Assembly (NCBI RefSeq): GCF_014654205.1
Contig: NZ_BNAW01000004.1
Coordinates: 283,369 to 347,368 of the forward strand
Reading direction: 5' to 3'
DNA length: 64,000 nt
Source: Amycolatopsis bullii
GTDB lineage: Bacteria; Actinomycetota; Actinomycetes; Mycobacteriales; Pseudonocardiaceae
The notes beneath the pieces were generated by a model. The model ran no database searches. It was given only the letters and a program-made list of their open reading frames with translations, and was not told the DNA's origin. Of the stretch, positions 24,670 through 33,538 are shown in pieces (within the stretch, counting starts at the first letter, position 1; each line of letters starts with the position of its first letter). Both the position numbers and the translations under genes were made by a program.

Positions 24670-25762
24670 CTGTCAGTCCTTTCCCCGATGCGACGTCTTC
24701 TCCTGATCGATCATCACCGTTGCGACCTGGGAAGTCTTCTCTTCGCGGGCGGAGCCGGTCACCCGCCGCCACGGCCGCGGTGAGCGCCGCCCACGACACC
24801 AGCTCGACCACCCCGCGGTCGTCCGTCCTCTCCGGGCTCAACGCGGCGATGTCGGCGGCCGTCACCTGATAGGCGGACTTGGCCGTCAGCAAGGCGATCC
24901 GCCCCGGTGCGCGCTCCTCCGCGGGGAGTTCGGCGAGGACCGGCTCCACCCACGCGCGGCTCAGCCCGGGCGGTTTCCCGTCCCACGCCTTGAGTTCCCG
25001 GCGGACGAGCTCCCGCACGCGGGAGGGCACCGAGCGTTCCCCGGCGGCCTCGATCGCCGCCGCAGCCCGCGAGAAAGCGTCGGACAGCGTGTCGCCCGGC
25101 TTCGGCCCCGGCGCGGCGGGCAGCAGGTCCAGCGCCTGCCCGGCCGGCGGCGCGGCACCCGGCTTGAGCAGGAAGCCCAGGACAGCCTTGGCCTTCGCCC
25201 GCGCCGTCGGCGGAACGGCCTCGGGCAGCGGCGACGGCCCGAGGAACACGCTCACCACCCGGTTGAGGTAGTGGAACGCGACGGCCACCGCCGTGAACTC
25301 CGCCGCGGCGTCCTCGGGCACGTCCGCGGGCAGCCTGCCTGCACCGCCCGCCCACGCCGTCAGCGCGCGCAGGCCGCGGTCCGGGATGGCCGCGGTGTCC
25401 CCGGCCTCGATGGCCGCGGCGGCGGCCGGCTCCCCCAGCGTCCCGAGCGCCATCGCGTGCACTTCGACGCAGTACGGGCACGAGTTCGCCGCGGACACGG
25501 CGGCCGCGACGGCCTCCTTGCCGGCCCGGCTCGCCGCCCCGCCCGCGACCAGCGACTCCCGCAGCATCAGCCACGCCGCGGCCAGCACCTCCGGCGACGC
25601 CGAGTGCAGCGCGATCGGCGGGGCGAGCATCCCGAAGTCCCGCTCGACCTGCCGGTAGACCTCCCGCACCAGCCCGCGCGCCCGCCGCGGCCGCACGGCC
25701 TCGACGTGCTTGACGTCCCGCACCGTCCGCCGCAGCGCCAGCCGCACCAGTCCCGGGGTCAT
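24662..25762 (-). CDS. Carboxymuconolactone decarboxylase/AhpD-family protein of the enediyne-type cluster
   Basis: A 366-residue helical protein. Residues 70-90 carry AVSAANSCPYCVEVHAMAL, the CMD CxxC plus His motif. Ser/Ala-rich helices follow to about residue 330, making it longer than ordinary AhpD proteins (about 180). ATG 25762 is preferred: GGAAGGGAG lies 5 bases upstream and a hairpin (25781-25816) separates it from the GMC gene. An alternative ATG at 25831 overlaps the GMC stop (TGATG) and would add 23 residues reading through the hairpin. It is encoded between the GMC oxidoreductase and the DinB-like protein, so a peroxide- or thiol-linked redox role in this pathway is likely. Confidence 0.8.
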   Translation of the reverse strand: MTPGLVRLALRRTVRDVKHVEAVRPRRARGLVREVYRQVERDFGMLAPPIALHSASPEVLAAAWLMLRESLVAGGAASRAGKEAVAAAVSAANSCPYCVEVHAMALGTLGEPAAAAAIEAGDTAAIPDRGLRALTAWAGGAGRLPADVPEDAAAEFTAVAVAFHYLNRVVSVFLGPSPLPEAVPPTARAKAKAVLGFLLKPGAAPPAGQALDLLPAAPGPKPGDTLSDAFSRAAAAIEAAGERSVPSRVRELVRRELKAWDGKPPGLSRAWVEPVLAELPAEERAPGRIALLTAKSAYQVTAADIAALSPERTDDRGVVELVSWAALTAAVAAGDRLRPRREDFPGRNGDDRSGEDVASGKGLTGD

Positions 25763-25780
25763 GGTTCTCCCTTCCACGGA

Positions 25781-25816
25781 GAACTCGCGCTCCCACATCC
25801 CGAGGAGCGCGAGTTC
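25781..25816 (-). promoter_or_regulatory. 13-bp perfect hairpin between GMC and CMD genes
   Basis: GAACTCGCGCTCC (25781-25793) and GGAGCGCGAGTTC (25804-25816) are perfect complements around a 10-base loop. No T-run follows. It could attenuate transcription into the downstream genes or protect the upstream mRNA end, and it fits the later start of the CMD gene. Confidence 0.6.
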
Positions 25817-25830
25817 GAAGTACCCGTGCA

Positions 25831-27483
25831 TCAGCTGCCGGCGACCAGATCGAGCTTGGAGACCGCGCGGCGGCCGGTGATCGAGCCGTCGGGGGCCGGG
25901 GCGCCGTACTTGACGTCGACGCCGCGGGCCTGCAGCTCCCGGACGATGCCCGGGACCGAGCGCTCGGCGAGCGCGGCGATGGTCATCGCCGGGTTGACCG
26001 TCAGCGCGCCCGGCACCGACGCGCTGTCGGTGACGAAGATGCCCGGGTGGTTGCGCAGCTCGTGGTTCGGGTGCAGCGCGGACGTCGCCGGGTCGTCCCC
26101 GATCCGGCAGGACGCCAGCGGGTGCACCGTGTACGCCCCGACGACGTCGTTGGTCCACGGCGCCACCTTCGCCAGGCCGTCCTTCTCGATGATGGCCTTG
26201 CAGTCGGCGTCCGCGAGCGCCCAGCCGCGCCGCGTGTTCTCCGTCGGGTCGTAGCGCAGCGAACCGCGGCCGAGCATCTGCTGCGAGATCCGGTAGGCGT
26301 TCCCGGTCGGCGGCGGCGTGCCGAAGACGCCTTCGTTGTCGTCCTCGGTCATCAGGAAGATCGTGAGCCAGTTGGCCCACTGCTTGAGCATCTCCTTCTT
26401 CTCCGCCCCGAACCAGCGCGGCTCCGCCCCGCCGGGCACCTGGGCGAGGATGGTGCCCAGGCCCGGCGGGAAGTACAGCTGCTCCAGCGAGTACCGCTCG
26501 TACTCCGGCAGCGAGCCGTCGAGCTTGTCCCAGTTCGCCACGGTCGGGCCCTTGCCGATGTGGTTGGCCGAGTACACCGGACCGTCCTCACGGGACAGCC
26601 CGAGCACCTCGCGGACGCGGTCCTCGTCGATGATCGCGGTGTTGAGCCGCTCGCCGTTGCCGGAGAAGTACCGGCCGACGCCGTGCGGCATCTCGCCGAG
26701 CGCCGCCTCCGAGCGCTGCAGGATGACAGGGGTCGCGCCGGCGCCGGCGGCGATGATGACGACCTTCGCCTCGATCACGCCGCTGCCGGTGTGGATCCGG
26801 TAGTCCTCTTCGTCGATCAGGTCGAAGTGGACGCGGTAGCCGCCGTCCTCGGTCCGCTCGAGCCGCTGGACCTCGTGCAGCGGCCGGATCTGCGCGCCGT
26901 GGGCCAGCGCGGCGGGCAGGTAGTTCGTCAGCATCGACCGCTTGGCGTCGAACTTGCAGCCCGCCATCATGAAGTTGCAGTTGACGCAGGTGGCGTTGTC
27001 GACGGCGACCGGTGCCGGGTTGGCCGTCCGCCCGGAGTGGTTGCAGGCCGCAGCCCACAGGCCACCGGCGTAGGAGACGTCACTCCAGTCCTGTTTGGAC
27101 ACCGGGATCGACTCGTCGACGCGGTCGTACCACGGCTCCAGCGTGTCCCGCGAAATGACCGAAGGCCACATCCGGCGCCCGATGCTGCCGTGACGCTCGA
27201 ACACGAACCGCGGCGCGCGCGGCATCGCGGCGAAGTACACCACGCTGCCGCCGCCGACGCAGTTGCCGCCGAGCACGCTCATCCCGTCGCCGACGACGAA
27301 GTCGAACGCCCGCGTGTAGGACGAGCCGAGCAGGTAGTCGTGCTCGAAGTCGGCCGCGGCCAGCCACGGCCCGCGCTCCAGCACGGTGACCTTGGCCCCG
27401 CCGGCGGCGAGGTGGTAGGCGGGGATGGACCCGCCGAAGCCGCTGCCGACGATGACGACGTCGGTCTTGTCGATGGCGTTCAT
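25831..27483 (-). CDS. GMC-family (cholesterol-oxidase-like) oxidoreductase
   Basis: A 550-residue flavoprotein. The FAD motif VVIVGSGFGGSIPAYHLA is at residues 9-26, GGNCVGGGSVVYF near 72, and a Cys-rich stretch ATCVNCNFMMAGCK near residue 160 is typical of the cholesterol-oxidase-like GMC branch. The C-terminal motif YTVHPLASCRIG (near 460) carries the catalytic His, and VTDSASVPGALTVNPAMTIAAL (near 495) closes the FAD site. GMC enzymes oxidise alcohols to carbonyls and pass electrons to oxygen or another acceptor. Its ATG overlaps the stop of the DUF5987-like gene (ATGA), a pairing like that of gluconate 2-dehydrogenase large and small subunits. The substrate is probably an alcohol on the polyketide-derived intermediate; that is inferred from context. 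Confidence 0.9.
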   Translation of the reverse strand: MNAIDKTDVVIVGSGFGGSIPAYHLAAGGAKVTVLERGPWLAAADFEHDYLLGSSYTRAFDFVVGDGMSVLGGNCVGGGSVVYFAAMPRAPRFVFERHGSIGRRMWPSVISRDTLEPWYDRVDESIPVSKQDWSDVSYAGGLWAAACNHSGRTANPAPVAVDNATCVNCNFMMAGCKFDAKRSMLTNYLPAALAHGAQIRPLHEVQRLERTEDGGYRVHFDLIDEEDYRIHTGSGVIEAKVVIIAAGAGATPVILQRSEAALGEMPHGVGRYFSGNGERLNTAIIDEDRVREVLGLSREDGPVYSANHIGKGPTVANWDKLDGSLPEYERYSLEQLYFPPGLGTILAQVPGGAEPRWFGAEKKEMLKQWANWLTIFLMTEDDNEGVFGTPPPTGNAYRISQQMLGRGSLRYDPTENTRRGWALADADCKAIIEKDGLAKVAPWTNDVVGAYTVHPLASCRIGDDPATSALHPNHELRNHPGIFVTDSASVPGALTVNPAMTIAALAERSVPGIVRELQARGVDVKYGAPAPDGSITGRRAVSKLDLVAGS

Positions 27484-28049
27484 GCGGGGCTCCCCGATGG
27501 GGTCGTGTCCGGGTGGAGTTCGGCCAGCTTGCGGCCGTAGCCGTACTTCGGGAACCGCCAGAACCCGTCGGCGTCGGGGGCCTGGTAGCCCAGCGCCAGC
27601 AGTCCGGGGTGCCCTTCGCGGATGGCGTCGGCGGTGTGCATGTGCGCGGCGCTGTCGAAGGCCATGTTGCAGAACAGCGCGAGGCTGACCCAGCCGTCCT
27701 TCTCCGGGTGGCCGGGTGCGGTCAGCCGCCGCACCAGCTCGCGGCGGTGCTCGTAGGGCAGCGCGACGAACGGCGGGACGTCGTGGTCGAGCGCGAGTTC
27801 CACTTCGCCCGCGTAGGTCTTCGCGTGATCGTTGAGCGATTGCGCGAGGTAGGGCAGGCCGACGGTGACGCCGGTCGCGTCGAAGTTCAGCAGCTCGAGC
27901 GCGCCCGCCGCCACCGCACCGGGGCCGGGCGCGGCCCCGGCGATCGCCCGGTCGTCCTCGTTCCGCTTCTCCCCCGGCACGATCGTGTCCGCGTAGGCCT
28001 CGAGGGTCAGGTTCTTGACGCGTTCTTCTTCGGTGGCTTCGGGTTGCAC
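27480..28049 (-). CDS. DUF5987 / gluconate-dehydrogenase subunit 3-like partner of the GMC enzyme
   Basis: A 189-residue protein. Residues 10-30 (VKNLTLEAYADTIVPGEKRNEDD) match the start pattern of gluconate 2-dehydrogenase subunit 3-like proteins (TLxAxADTIVPG). VALPYEHRRELVRRLT and SLALFCNMAFDSAAHMHTADA follow, and the C-terminus WRFPKYGYGRKLAELHPDT resembles DUF5987. There is no Tat signal. GTG at 28049 has GAGGAGGT 7 bases upstream. The stop overlaps the GMC start by four bases, so it is probably a small subunit or assembly partner of that enzyme. The DUF name is from memory and should be treated as likely rather than proven. Confidence 0.75.
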   Translation of the reverse strand: MQPEATEEERVKNLTLEAYADTIVPGEKRNEDDRAIAGAAPGPGAVAAGALELLNFDATGVTVGLPYLAQSLNDHAKTYAGEVELALDHDVPPFVALPYEHRRELVRRLTAPGHPEKDGWVSLALFCNMAFDSAAHMHTADAIREGHPGLLALGYQAPDADGFWRFPKYGYGRKLAELHPDTTPSGSPA

Positions 28050-28083
28050 CGGCCTACCTCCTCATCGAATGTCCACAGTGAAC

Positions 28084-29469
28084 TCAGGCGGCCTCGGCCC
28101 GGCGCACCCGTTCCCGGCGGTGCACGGTCATCGGCAGCCCGCCGCGCACCCGCAGCGAGAGCATCGCTTCGGGGTCGACGACCTTGCCCGGCACCTTCCG
28201 CAGCACCAGGTCCCGCGCCGCCATGGCGAGCACGAACACCGCCTCCATCACGCCGAGGCTGTTGCCGATGCAGAACCTCGGCCCGGCGCCGAACGGGATA
28301 TAGGCGTAGCGCGGCGGCCGTCCGGCCGGGTTCGCCGGGTCGAACCGGCCGGGGTCGAACCGCTCCGGGTCGGTCCAGAACCCCGGGTGCCGGTGCAGCG
28401 TGTAGGGCACCACGACGACGTCGGAGCCGGCCGGCACGTGGTACCCGCCGATCTCGTCGTCGGCCTGGGCGACCCGCGGCAGCAGCCACACCGGCGGGTA
28501 CAGCCGCATGACTTCCTCGACCACGGCCGCGGTGTAGGTGAGCCGGCGCAGGTCCTCGTGCTCGGGCAGGCGGTCACCCAGCACCTCGACGGCTTCGGCG
28601 TGCAGCCGCTCGCCGACGTCGGGGTGCTCGTCGATCAGGTGGAAGGCCCAGCCGAGCGTGCTCGCCGTCGTCTCGTGCCCGGCCAGCAGCAGGGTGATCA
28701 GCTCGTCCCGCATGCGTTCGCGCGACGCACCTTGCCCGGACCCGGACGCGATCAGCCGCGACAGCACGTCTTCGCCGTTCTCGACCGGGTTCGCCAGCCG
28801 CTGCTCGACGAGCTCGTCGGCGATCCGGCGCAGGTCGTCGCGCGCGGTGCGGAACTCCAGCTGCTTCTTCAAGGGCACCCACTGCGGGACCGCGCTCAGC
28901 GTGACCGCCTCGAACATGGCCTGGTCCTGCACGGCCTCGAACGAGTGGCCGAGCGTTTCGTACCCGCCGAGCTCGGCGTCGAGCAGCGTCTTGCCGAGCA
29001 CGCCGAGGGTCAGCCCGGTCATCTCGTGCAGGATCTCGACCGGCCCGTCGTGCGCGCCGAGCCGCTTGATCAGCGCGTCCACTTCGGCCGCGACGACGGC
29101 GGCCTGCCGCGCGATCCGCTTGGGCTGGAACACCGGCTGGATGGTCCGCCGCTGCTCGCGCCACGTCTCGCCGTCGCTGGTGAGCAGGCCGTCGCCGAGG
29201 GCCCGGCGCGCCTCCTGCAGGCCGATGCCCTTGTGGTAGTTCGCGGCGTTGTCCGCGAGGACGTGCTTCGCGAGGTCCGGGTGGTTCACCAGGTACATCG
29301 CCTTCGGGCCGATGGCGATGCGGACGACGTCACCGTAGACCTCGGCGTTGTCGCCCATGAGCGCGAGCCGGTCGGTGAAGAGCTGCTTCAGCAACCGGAG
29401 GGTCGCCCGGCGCGGCGGCCCGGGCGGCGCGGGGTGCGCCGCCCGGGCTCGGTGCTGGCGGCCGGTCAT
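28084..29469 (-). CDS. Cytochrome P450
   Basis: A 461-residue P450. The I-helix motif is LLLAGHETTAS near residue 245, ExxR is EEVMRLYPP near 300, and the heme loop FGAGPRFCIGNSLGVMEA (near 395) holds the axial Cys. HxGDGLLTSDGETWREQRRTIQPVF near residue 85 is typical of the CYP102/CYP4-like bacterial group, not the small Streptomyces CYP105 type. It hydroxylates or oxidatively couples a substrate using electrons from a ferredoxin or reductase, none of which is next to it. The ATG at 29469 overlaps the unbU stop (ATGA). It is part of the tailoring operon, 34 bases before the DUF5987-like gene. Confidence 0.93.
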   Translation of the reverse strand: MTGRQHRARAAHPAPPGPPRRATLRLLKQLFTDRLALMGDNAEVYGDVVRIAIGPKAMYLVNHPDLAKHVLADNAANYHKGIGLQEARRALGDGLLTSDGETWREQRRTIQPVFQPKRIARQAAVVAAEVDALIKRLGAHDGPVEILHEMTGLTLGVLGKTLLDAELGGYETLGHSFEAVQDQAMFEAVTLSAVPQWVPLKKQLEFRTARDDLRRIADELVEQRLANPVENGEDVLSRLIASGSGQGASRERMRDELITLLLAGHETTASTLGWAFHLIDEHPDVGERLHAEAVEVLGDRLPEHEDLRRLTYTAAVVEEVMRLYPPVWLLPRVAQADDEIGGYHVPAGSDVVVVPYTLHRHPGFWTDPERFDPGRFDPANPAGRPPRYAYIPFGAGPRFCIGNSLGVMEAVFVLAMAARDLVLRKVPGKVVDPEAMLSLRVRGGLPMTVHRRERVRRAEAA

Positions 29470-30476
29470 GCCGCGACGGCTCCCGGCTTCTCGCCGCCCG
29501 CTTCCGCCGGCGCGGGCGCGAGCTCCAGGTTCGCCTTCTGCTCGGCCTGCTCGGCCTCGAACTTGATCCGCGCCTTGTTCGAGAAGTGCAGCGCCCACAG
29601 GAACATGCCGCGGATCAGGCAGACGGTCGCGGTGGCCAGGAAGAGCCCGTAGGCCACGTGCACGGCGGTGAAGAAGCCGTACGCGAGCGCCACCCCGGCC
29701 CCGAAGGCGAACTGCGAACCCGGCTTCGACGGCGACGTGCCCGGGTCGGTCACCATGTAGTTGGTGTAGAGCACGAACGCGACACCGGTGGCCATCGCCA
29801 GCGCGCCGGGGATCGACGTGCCGAAGAGCCAGCCGCGGACGACGGCCTGGATGACGAAGAAGCTCAGCCAGCCCGCGATGAGGAACATCCGGCCGGTCAG
29901 CAGCGCGTTGAGCACCGTGCCCGACACGAGGATGATGCCGACGATCAGCCAGCCACCCCAGGTGGGGATCTGCTCCGTGAAGTGGTACGGCGGGGCGATG
30001 CTCGCCCACGGGAACACGAGCAGGATGATCGTGATGCCGAAGTTCGACGGGTTCATGTAGTGCCGCATCCGGCCGTACACCGGCGCCTGCAGGATCCACT
30101 TCGCGCCGACCGCGACGACCACACCGAAGATCATCACGAGGATCCGGTCGTTGACGTAGGTCAGCATGTTCAGCGCGAGCCCGGTGATGTGCGCCGGGAG
30201 CAGGAACTCCATGAGCCCCTTGAACCCGTTGCCCTTGAAGCGGACCGCGCGCGAGGTGACGCGGGCGTTGATGATTTCGAGCAGGATCTCCGTGGTGTAC
30301 GCGGTCGCCAGCGCGACGAACGGGTACAGCCACGGCTGCTCGAAGCCGAGCACGGTGTAGCCGACGATGTTGAAGATCGTGATCGAGATCGCGAAGCGGC
30401 GCAAGGCGGTGACGACCTTGTCGGTGCGCTTCGGTGGCGCGGTGTCCACTTTGGTCAGAGTCGGGGTCGCCATCAC
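29466..30476 (-). CDS. unbU: UnbU-type enediyne membrane protein (NqrB/RnfD-like)
   Basis: A 336-residue integral membrane protein with eight or more hydrophobic helices, from FAISITIFNIVGYTVLGF (about 28-45) onward. The loop MNPSNFGITIILLVFPW near residue 140 matches the NqrB/RnfD flavin-linked region and is conserved in UnbU. The C-terminus is Ala/Glu/Pro-rich and cytoplasmic. UnbU is one of the five genes shared by all enediyne clusters; its exact reaction is not established. The start is GTG 30476 (or ATG 30473), with GGAAGCG upstream. It lies one base after the unbV stop and overlaps the P450 gene by four bases. A membrane redox role is suggested by the NqrB-like fold. Confidence 0.88.
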   Translation of the reverse strand: MMATPTLTKVDTAPPKRTDKVVTALRRFAISITIFNIVGYTVLGFEQPWLYPFVALATAYTTEILLEIINARVTSRAVRFKGNGFKGLMEFLLPAHITGLALNMLTYVNDRILVMIFGVVVAVGAKWILQAPVYGRMRHYMNPSNFGITIILLVFPWASIAPPYHFTEQIPTWGGWLIVGIILVSGTVLNALLTGRMFLIAGWLSFFVIQAVVRGWLFGTSIPGALAMATGVAFVLYTNYMVTDPGTSPSKPGSQFAFGAGVALAYGFFTAVHVAYGLFLATATVCLIRGMFLWALHFSNKARIKFEAEQAEQKANLELAPAPAEAGGEKPGAVAA

Positions 30477-30477
30477 G

Positions 30478-32451
30478 TCACATCGCTTCCTTCGCCGTGG
30501 TGCCGAGCTGGTACATGTGGCAACCGGGTTTGAGCTTCAGGTTCTGGGTCCGCAGCTGCCCGGTCCGGTCCCGCCACTGCAGGTGCACGTCGAGCGGGCC
30601 GCTGACGTCGTGCCCGAGGCCGATCTGGACGTCGAAACTGCGCCGGCCGGCCTCACCGCTGCTGCCGTCGACCCGGCCGAGGTACTTCTTGCCGTCCGCC
30701 GTCGTTACGGTGGCCTGGGCGCCGATCGCGGGCGGGCCGGCCGCGGGCAGCGGGCCGGGCGCCACCGGGGCGTCGGTGGTCAGCTTCAACTGCAGGTACT
30801 TGCCGGGGTTCGGGCTGTCGTTGTGGTAGAAGATCGGCGCCTCCCACTGCCGCGCCACCGCGAACTCGGGTAGGCCGTCGCCGTCGGTGTCGCCGACGGC
30901 GATACCGCGGGTGGGCACCGGGACCGCCAGGCCCAGCTGCGGCGCGAGGTCGGTGTACCGGCCGTCCGCGCTCTTCACGAAGAAGTGCAGGGTGTGGTCG
31001 CCGCCGATGTCGTCACCGGCACGGGCGTTCGGCCACCAGAGCGGGTTGGACAGCATGCCGTCGTGCGCCGTGGCCAGCTCCTGCAGGTTCGGCCAGCGGT
31101 TGACCTGCCCCTTGACGAACCCGGTCGCCTGCGCGATCTGGTTCTCGCCGCCGTTGTTGAAGTCCTGGATCTTGACGTCCCAGCCCCAGCCGGACCAGGC
31201 GGTCCCTTGGCTGCCGCTCACGTCGTCGAACGGCGCGACCCCGTCCTGCAGCTGCTTGCGCAGGTCCATGGTGTTCTTCGCGGTGTTCATGAACTGGAAG
31301 TTCGACTCTTCGATGCCCCACGACGTGGTGATGTTGCTGACGAACAGGTCGTAGAGCCCGTCGTGGTTCAGGTCGCCGAAGTCGACGCCCATGCCCTTGA
31401 AGGAGTCGTTGCCCAGCACCTTCGACTTCGGGTCGGTGATCCCGCGGACGCCGGTGACCTCGGCGAGCTCGATGTGGCCCGGCGTGGACTTGTTGTAGAG
31501 CAGCCGGTCGTGCCCGAAGTCGTTGGCGATGTAGAGCTCCGGCAGGCTGTCGCCGTCGATGTCGGTCGCGCTGGAGGCCAGCGTCCAGCCGTAGCGGGCG
31601 ACTTCCGGGATGCCCTGCGAAGCGTCGACGTACTGCGCGCTCGGGTTTGCGCCGGACGCGGCGCTGGTCCAGCGGTAGATGTACTTCGCGCCCGAGTTCA
31701 GCGCGTGCGACATCGACTGGTTCATCGTGATGCCGCCGTCGGCGTTCGGGTCGAGGACCCGGCTGTCCGGGAAGTAGTTCCCGATGAAGATGTCGACGTG
31801 CCCGTCACCGTCGAAGTCGCCGATGGTGACGGAGTCGGTGTTCCACATCGGGCCGTTGTACTTCCCGTCCGGGCCGCGGTGGTTGCCCGCCACGAGCTCG
31901 ACCGGCTGGAACGCGGCCGCGTCGAACTTCGCCGCGGTGGCCTTCTGCAGGAACAGCACCGGCGTGCGGCCCCAGTAGTAGGCCAGCACGTCGGTCCGGC
32001 CGTCTTCGTTGTAGTCACCGGGAACGCAGCCCATCGGCGCCATGTAGTCCCACGTCGGCAGGGCCGGCGCGGGGTCGAGCGCGAAGGGCGCGTAGCGCGG
32101 GCCCGAGTCCGGCGACGGCGTGATGACGACCTGGTCGCTGCGGGTGTCGACCAGGCAAAGGTCGTTCGCCTTGCCGCTGCCGCTGATGTCGTTGAGCGCG
32201 ATCGCGGCGCCGACCGAGGAGATCCACGCGGCGATGTCCTTGTACTGCTTGTTCACCGTCCGGATCGACTGCGACTTCTTGGCCGCGGGCAAGGCGATCG
32301 TCATCGGGGTGAAGTGGAACTTGCTCGCCATCGAGTCTTGCTCGGCGGCGGAGACGCTGGGCAGGCGCGCGACCAGGAACAGGGTGAAGATCAGCGCCAG
32401 CGCCACGATGCCCGCCAGCTGCTTGCGCAGCCGGCCCAAGGTCGCGGTCAT
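30478..32451 (-). CDS. unbV: UnbV-type FG-GAP/ASPIC-UnbV protein
   Basis: A 657-residue protein. One N-terminal membrane anchor or signal segment (IVALALIFTLFLVARL, 13-28) is followed by repeated FG-GAP/VCBS calcium motifs: DYNEDGRTDVL, DFDGDGHVDIF, DIDGDSLPELY, DLNHDGLYDLF and DTDGDGLPEFA. A C-terminal ASPIC/UnbV domain (about 555-657) contains GAQATVTTADGKKYLGRVDGSSG and ends GCHMYQLGTTAKEAM. The family name comes from the enediyne gene itself. The repeats build an extracellular beta-propeller, so the protein probably faces outward. It overlaps the unbL gene by four bases (ATGA). The function in enediyne assembly is unknown. Confidence 0.92.
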   Translation of the reverse strand: MTATLGRLRKQLAGIVALALIFTLFLVARLPSVSAAEQDSMASKFHFTPMTIALPAAKKSQSIRTVNKQYKDIAAWISSVGAAIALNDISGSGKANDLCLVDTRSDQVVITPSPDSGPRYAPFALDPAPALPTWDYMAPMGCVPGDYNEDGRTDVLAYYWGRTPVLFLQKATAAKFDAAAFQPVELVAGNHRGPDGKYNGPMWNTDSVTIGDFDGDGHVDIFIGNYFPDSRVLDPNADGGITMNQSMSHALNSGAKYIYRWTSAASGANPSAQYVDASQGIPEVARYGWTLASSATDIDGDSLPELYIANDFGHDRLLYNKSTPGHIELAEVTGVRGITDPKSKVLGNDSFKGMGVDFGDLNHDGLYDLFVSNITTSWGIEESNFQFMNTAKNTMDLRKQLQDGVAPFDDVSGSQGTAWSGWGWDVKIQDFNNGGENQIAQATGFVKGQVNRWPNLQELATAHDGMLSNPLWWPNARAGDDIGGDHTLHFFVKSADGRYTDLAPQLGLAVPVPTRGIAVGDTDGDGLPEFAVARQWEAPIFYHNDSPNPGKYLQLKLTTDAPVAPGPLPAAGPPAIGAQATVTTADGKKYLGRVDGSSGEAGRRSFDVQIGLGHDVSGPLDVHLQWRDRTGQLRTQNLKLKPGCHMYQLGTTAKEAM

Positions 32452-33431
32452 TCGTGCACACCTCCGTGCGTCAGGACTTCGTCGGCGATCCGCCGCCGCC
32501 AGGTTTCGAACGCCGGGACGTCGTCGCCGTCGACGACCACCTCCGGCCGGACCTCTTGGGTGATGGCCGCCGCGCGCTCGGCCGGGAGCCCGCAGATCGC
32601 CCGGGCCGCCATCTCGGTCTCCGGGATCATCAGGCCCGAGCGCACCCGGCACTCGGCCGCGAACGCGCTTCCCTGCGCCAGCGGCCCGTGGTGGATGCCG
32701 GCCCGGTCGACCAGTTCCCGCAGCTCGTCGGCCGTAACGCCGCACGCGTAGGTCGAGGCCAGCCCGACCCCGGCGTACAGGTCGCCGTGGCGCGACTCGG
32801 GGAACTCCTCGATCGTCTTCGTCACCAGCTCGACGTCGGTACCGCAGATGAACCACAGCGCCCGGCCGATGCCCTGGTCGATGGCGCGCAACGCGTACCC
32901 GTCGTAGCGCTTGTCCGGCCACGAGAAACCCGGCTCCTGGTACTGCTGCCGGATGTACTGGTCGGTCTTGAAGTACGCCTGGTGGAAGCCGTAGCCGTCG
33001 AGCACGAGCCAGCGCAGCAGCGGGTCGAACGCCGAGGCCTTCGGCCACGCGAACCGCGGAAGCCGGCACATGGCCCAGCCGACCCCGACGTAGATGATGT
33101 AGTCGTGCTTCTCACCGGGGCCGGCCAGGAATTCGGCGATGTTCGTGCTCTTGCCGAACGGCAGCCCGTCGAGGACGCCGTACCCCATTCCCGCGCCTTC
33201 GTAGGCGAAGCCGCGGAACTGCGGCGGAATGCGCTCGAGCCATTCTTCGGCTTGCTCGACCGAACGCGCCTCGACCGCGTGTGCGTACCCGAGGAGGAAT
33301 TTCTCCCCGATCGTCTCGAGCCGTTCTTGAGCGGCTGGGCTCTTGCGGTGGAAGCCACGCTTTTCCAGCGAGGTCTCCGAAACGTTCGGTGTCAGGATGC
33401 GGCGTCTGAGCGCACGCCAGCCATTGCCCAA
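32448..33431 (-). CDS. unbL: UnbL-type DUF1702 protein, copy 1
   Basis: A 327-residue DUF1702 protein. Conserved blocks are FAYEGAGMGYGVLDGLPFG (near 90), YIIYVGVGWAMCRLPR (near 120), LVLDGYGFHQAYFKTD (near 150) and IDQGIGRALWFICG (near 190). TTG at 33431 is chosen because GGGGGAG lies 6 bases upstream and the N-terminus (RALRRRILTPN) then aligns with copy 2 (GVLRKRVLAPS). DUF1702/UnbL is in the universal enediyne cassette; its reaction is unsolved. It overlaps unbV by four bases and begins the long tailoring operon that runs to 23875. Confidence 0.9.
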   Translation of the reverse strand: MGNGWRALRRRILTPNVSETSLEKRGFHRKSPAAQERLETIGEKFLLGYAHAVEARSVEQAEEWLERIPPQFRGFAYEGAGMGYGVLDGLPFGKSTNIAEFLAGPGEKHDYIIYVGVGWAMCRLPRFAWPKASAFDPLLRWLVLDGYGFHQAYFKTDQYIRQQYQEPGFSWPDKRYDGYALRAIDQGIGRALWFICGTDVELVTKTIEEFPESRHGDLYAGVGLASTYACGVTADELRELVDRAGIHHGPLAQGSAFAAECRVRSGLMIPETEMAARAICGLPAERAAAITQEVRPEVVVDGDDVPAFETWRRRIADEVLTHGGVHE

Positions 33432-33538
33432 CGCACTCTCCCCCTCACGGGTCGAATGAGACTTGGTTCTGCTCGTCGATTCCACGGTCACAGATCCGCT
33501 GGTCGGCGGTCTACTCCACGGTTGCGTGGGATCACCGC

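Noticed and set aside
18157..24783. A 2208-residue open frame on the plus strand antisense to pksE
   Set aside because: It is an Arg/Gly/Pro-rich shadow of the PKS gene in high-GC DNA, with no motif or ribosome site. The minus strand carries all PKS motifs.
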